Source of the DNA: JBDTCS01 sp039923455
Lineage (GTDB): Bacteria > Bacteroidota > Ignavibacteria > Palsa-1295
Length of the DNA: 7,682 nucleotides
Assembly: GCA_039923455.1 (NCBI GenBank)
Contig: JBDTCS010000021.1
Coordinates: 1 to 7,682, forward strand
Direction of reading: 5' to 3'
The notes below the pieces were generated by a model. That model was given only the letters and a program-made list of their open reading frames with translations, made no database searches and had not been told where the DNA came from. Both the position numbers and the translations under genes were made by a program. Of the stretch, positions 7,115-7,682 are shown piece by piece (the first letter of the stretch is position 1; every line of letters starts with the position of its first letter).

Positions 7115-7131
7115 ACTTCTCCCTCGGAAGT
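7115..7131 (-). promoter_or_regulatory. L13-type hairpin of the cobalamin riboswitch expression platform
   Basis: On the minus strand ACTTC-CGAGGGA-GAAGT forms a 5-bp stem with a 7-base loop, 20 bases after the B12 box. In known cobalamin riboswitches the loop after the box (L13) kisses loop L5. Here the GGG of this loop can pair with the CCCC of L5 (7279-7285). It lies just before the AAGGTG tract, which fits control at the level of translation or RNA access. Confidence 0.65.
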
Positions 7132-7148
7132 GCTGATGAATAACGATA

Positions 7149-7390
7149 TGTGGCAGGTCTCCTGGCTCCTTCTTATGCTCTCGCGGTATGATTTCCCGGT
7201 CAAGCTCCTTCCCAAACCCAAAGGTTCAGTGGATATGATATTCCGAATTCTTGCGAACTCGTGAATGAAGTTACAGTTGCGGGGCAGCTCTCGACTGATC
7301 CGAGGATCGCTCACATCAGGTGATCGATCATCAGGTTACGAGATTCCCTTTTCACCATGGTTGTCCATCGGGACAACTTCCGGCACCACA
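7149..7390 (-). promoter_or_regulatory. Cobalamin (adenosylcobalamin-type) riboswitch
   Basis: The conserved blocks occur in the right order on the minus strand. GGTGCC is at 7387-7382. A P2-type hairpin TTGTCC-CGAT-GGACAA follows, then AAAAGGGAATC. GCTGCCCCGCAACTGTA, the hallmark J/L5 segment, is at 7288-7272. CACTG and the GGGAAGG core come next, then the B12 box GCCAGGAGACCTGCC at 7166-7152. The element lies upstream of btuB and should lower expression of the whole unit when cobalamin is plentiful. A peripheral helix region between the GGGAATC and GCTGCCCC blocks is longer than minimal (about 7295-7345) and contains the palindromic GATCGATC. Confidence 0.96.
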
Positions 7391-7423
7391 TATATTGATG
7401 GAAATGAACTCTGGGATGCGAAT

Positions 7424-7429
7424 ATAATA
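7424..7429 (-). promoter_or_regulatory. Candidate -10 element of the btuB unit
   Basis: The minus strand reads TATTAT within GTTCTATTATATTCGC, about 37 bases before the first riboswitch block. That is a suitable distance for a transcript starting near 7415. The overlapping TATATTCG also resembles the Bacteroidota -7 consensus TAnnTTTG. No good -35 or -33 element is found at the expected spacing, so this is only a candidate. Confidence 0.35.
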
Positions 7430-7465
7430 GAACAACGGAAGGCTCGCACTGATTTCAAATTTTCA

Positions 7466-7644
7466 AGCCGGCCACGGCTGTATAGGAGCGAAATAGATCG
7501 AACCCGTTTTTCCAAATGTTATTTCGCTCCTACGGAGCTCCGGGATCAAAAACATCTCATTACCCGGCGCTTACGCACCGGGCTACAGTTATGCCGCTCC
7601 TAACGGAGCTGAGAATGGAGGGAAGAATTGCCCTTCAACGGGGC
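7466..7644. repeat. Cluster of small palindromes (hairpin array) upstream of the btuB promoter
   Basis: Six inverted repeats lie in 180 bases. AGCCG/CGGCT is at 7466-7479. A 13-base perfect inverted repeat, TAGGAGCGAAATA (7483-7495) with its complement at 7520-7532, has a 24-base interior. GCTCC-TAC-GGAGC is at 7526-7538. At 7563-7582, read on the minus strand, CCCGGTGC-GTAA-GCGCCGGG is an 8-bp stem with one G-U pair and a GNRA-type tetraloop. GCTCC-TAAC-GGAGC is at 7596-7609. GCCC/GGGC is at 7630-7644. The GGAGC motif recurs in three of them. The cluster looks like a dispersed palindromic intergenic repeat (REP/RIT-like). No ORF in it looks real. It could instead belong to the 3' end of a gene beyond the edge. 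Confidence 0.75.
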
Positions 7645-7682
7645 GCGAATCTTCAAGCGGTGTAACAGGAAATAAATTTTCG

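Noticed and set aside
7265..7603. A 112-codon open frame on the plus strand over the riboswitch and the palindromes
   Set aside because: It runs antisense through conserved riboswitch blocks and hairpins, and its composition has no protein-like features.

Overview
All five genes lie on the minus strand, so the window reads from right to left. The organism looks like a member of the Bacteroidota/Chlorobiota-type (FCB) bacteria, perhaps a Kapabacteria- or Ignavibacteria-like lineage. The grounds are a TonB-dependent receptor followed by a surface-lipoprotein beta-propeller of the DUF5074/BtuG type, a DUF6580-like membrane protein, no clear Shine-Dalgarno sequence before any of the five genes, and moderate base composition. 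This placement is inference.

Right part (about 7682 to 3120) is a vitamin B12 uptake transcription unit. It begins with a compact cluster of small palindromes (7466-7644). A weak candidate -10 element follows, then a well-preserved cobalamin riboswitch (about 7149-7390) with an L13-type hairpin and a short downstream leader. The genes in order are btuB (outer-membrane TonB-dependent receptor), a BtuG-like surface lipoprotein 16 bases downstream, and a six-helix inner-membrane protein of the DUF6580 / ECF S-component-like kind. A strong intrinsic terminator at 3120-3148 ends the unit. The three genes make a plausible path: capture at the surface by the propeller, passage through BtuB, and possibly handling at the inner membrane by the small membrane protein. 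No BtuCDF ABC transporter is present in the window.

Left part (about 3100 to 1) holds two housekeeping genes: carA (small, glutaminase subunit of carbamoyl-phosphate synthetase) and lon (ATP-dependent protease La). The window edge cuts lon after its Walker B/sensor-1 region, so its protease domain is not visible. Both genes carry an in-frame minisatellite in or before their N-terminal extension: three 18-base units in carA, and about five 15-base units in lon. The B12-unit terminator lies inside the longest possible carA reading frame, so carA must start downstream of it. Its likely start codons are GTG triplets inside the repeat.

The main items for a second look are the complete BtuB/BtuG-like/DUF6580 cassette under a B12 riboswitch, the palindrome cluster upstream of it, the odd leader and non-ATG start of btuB, and the two coding minisatellites.
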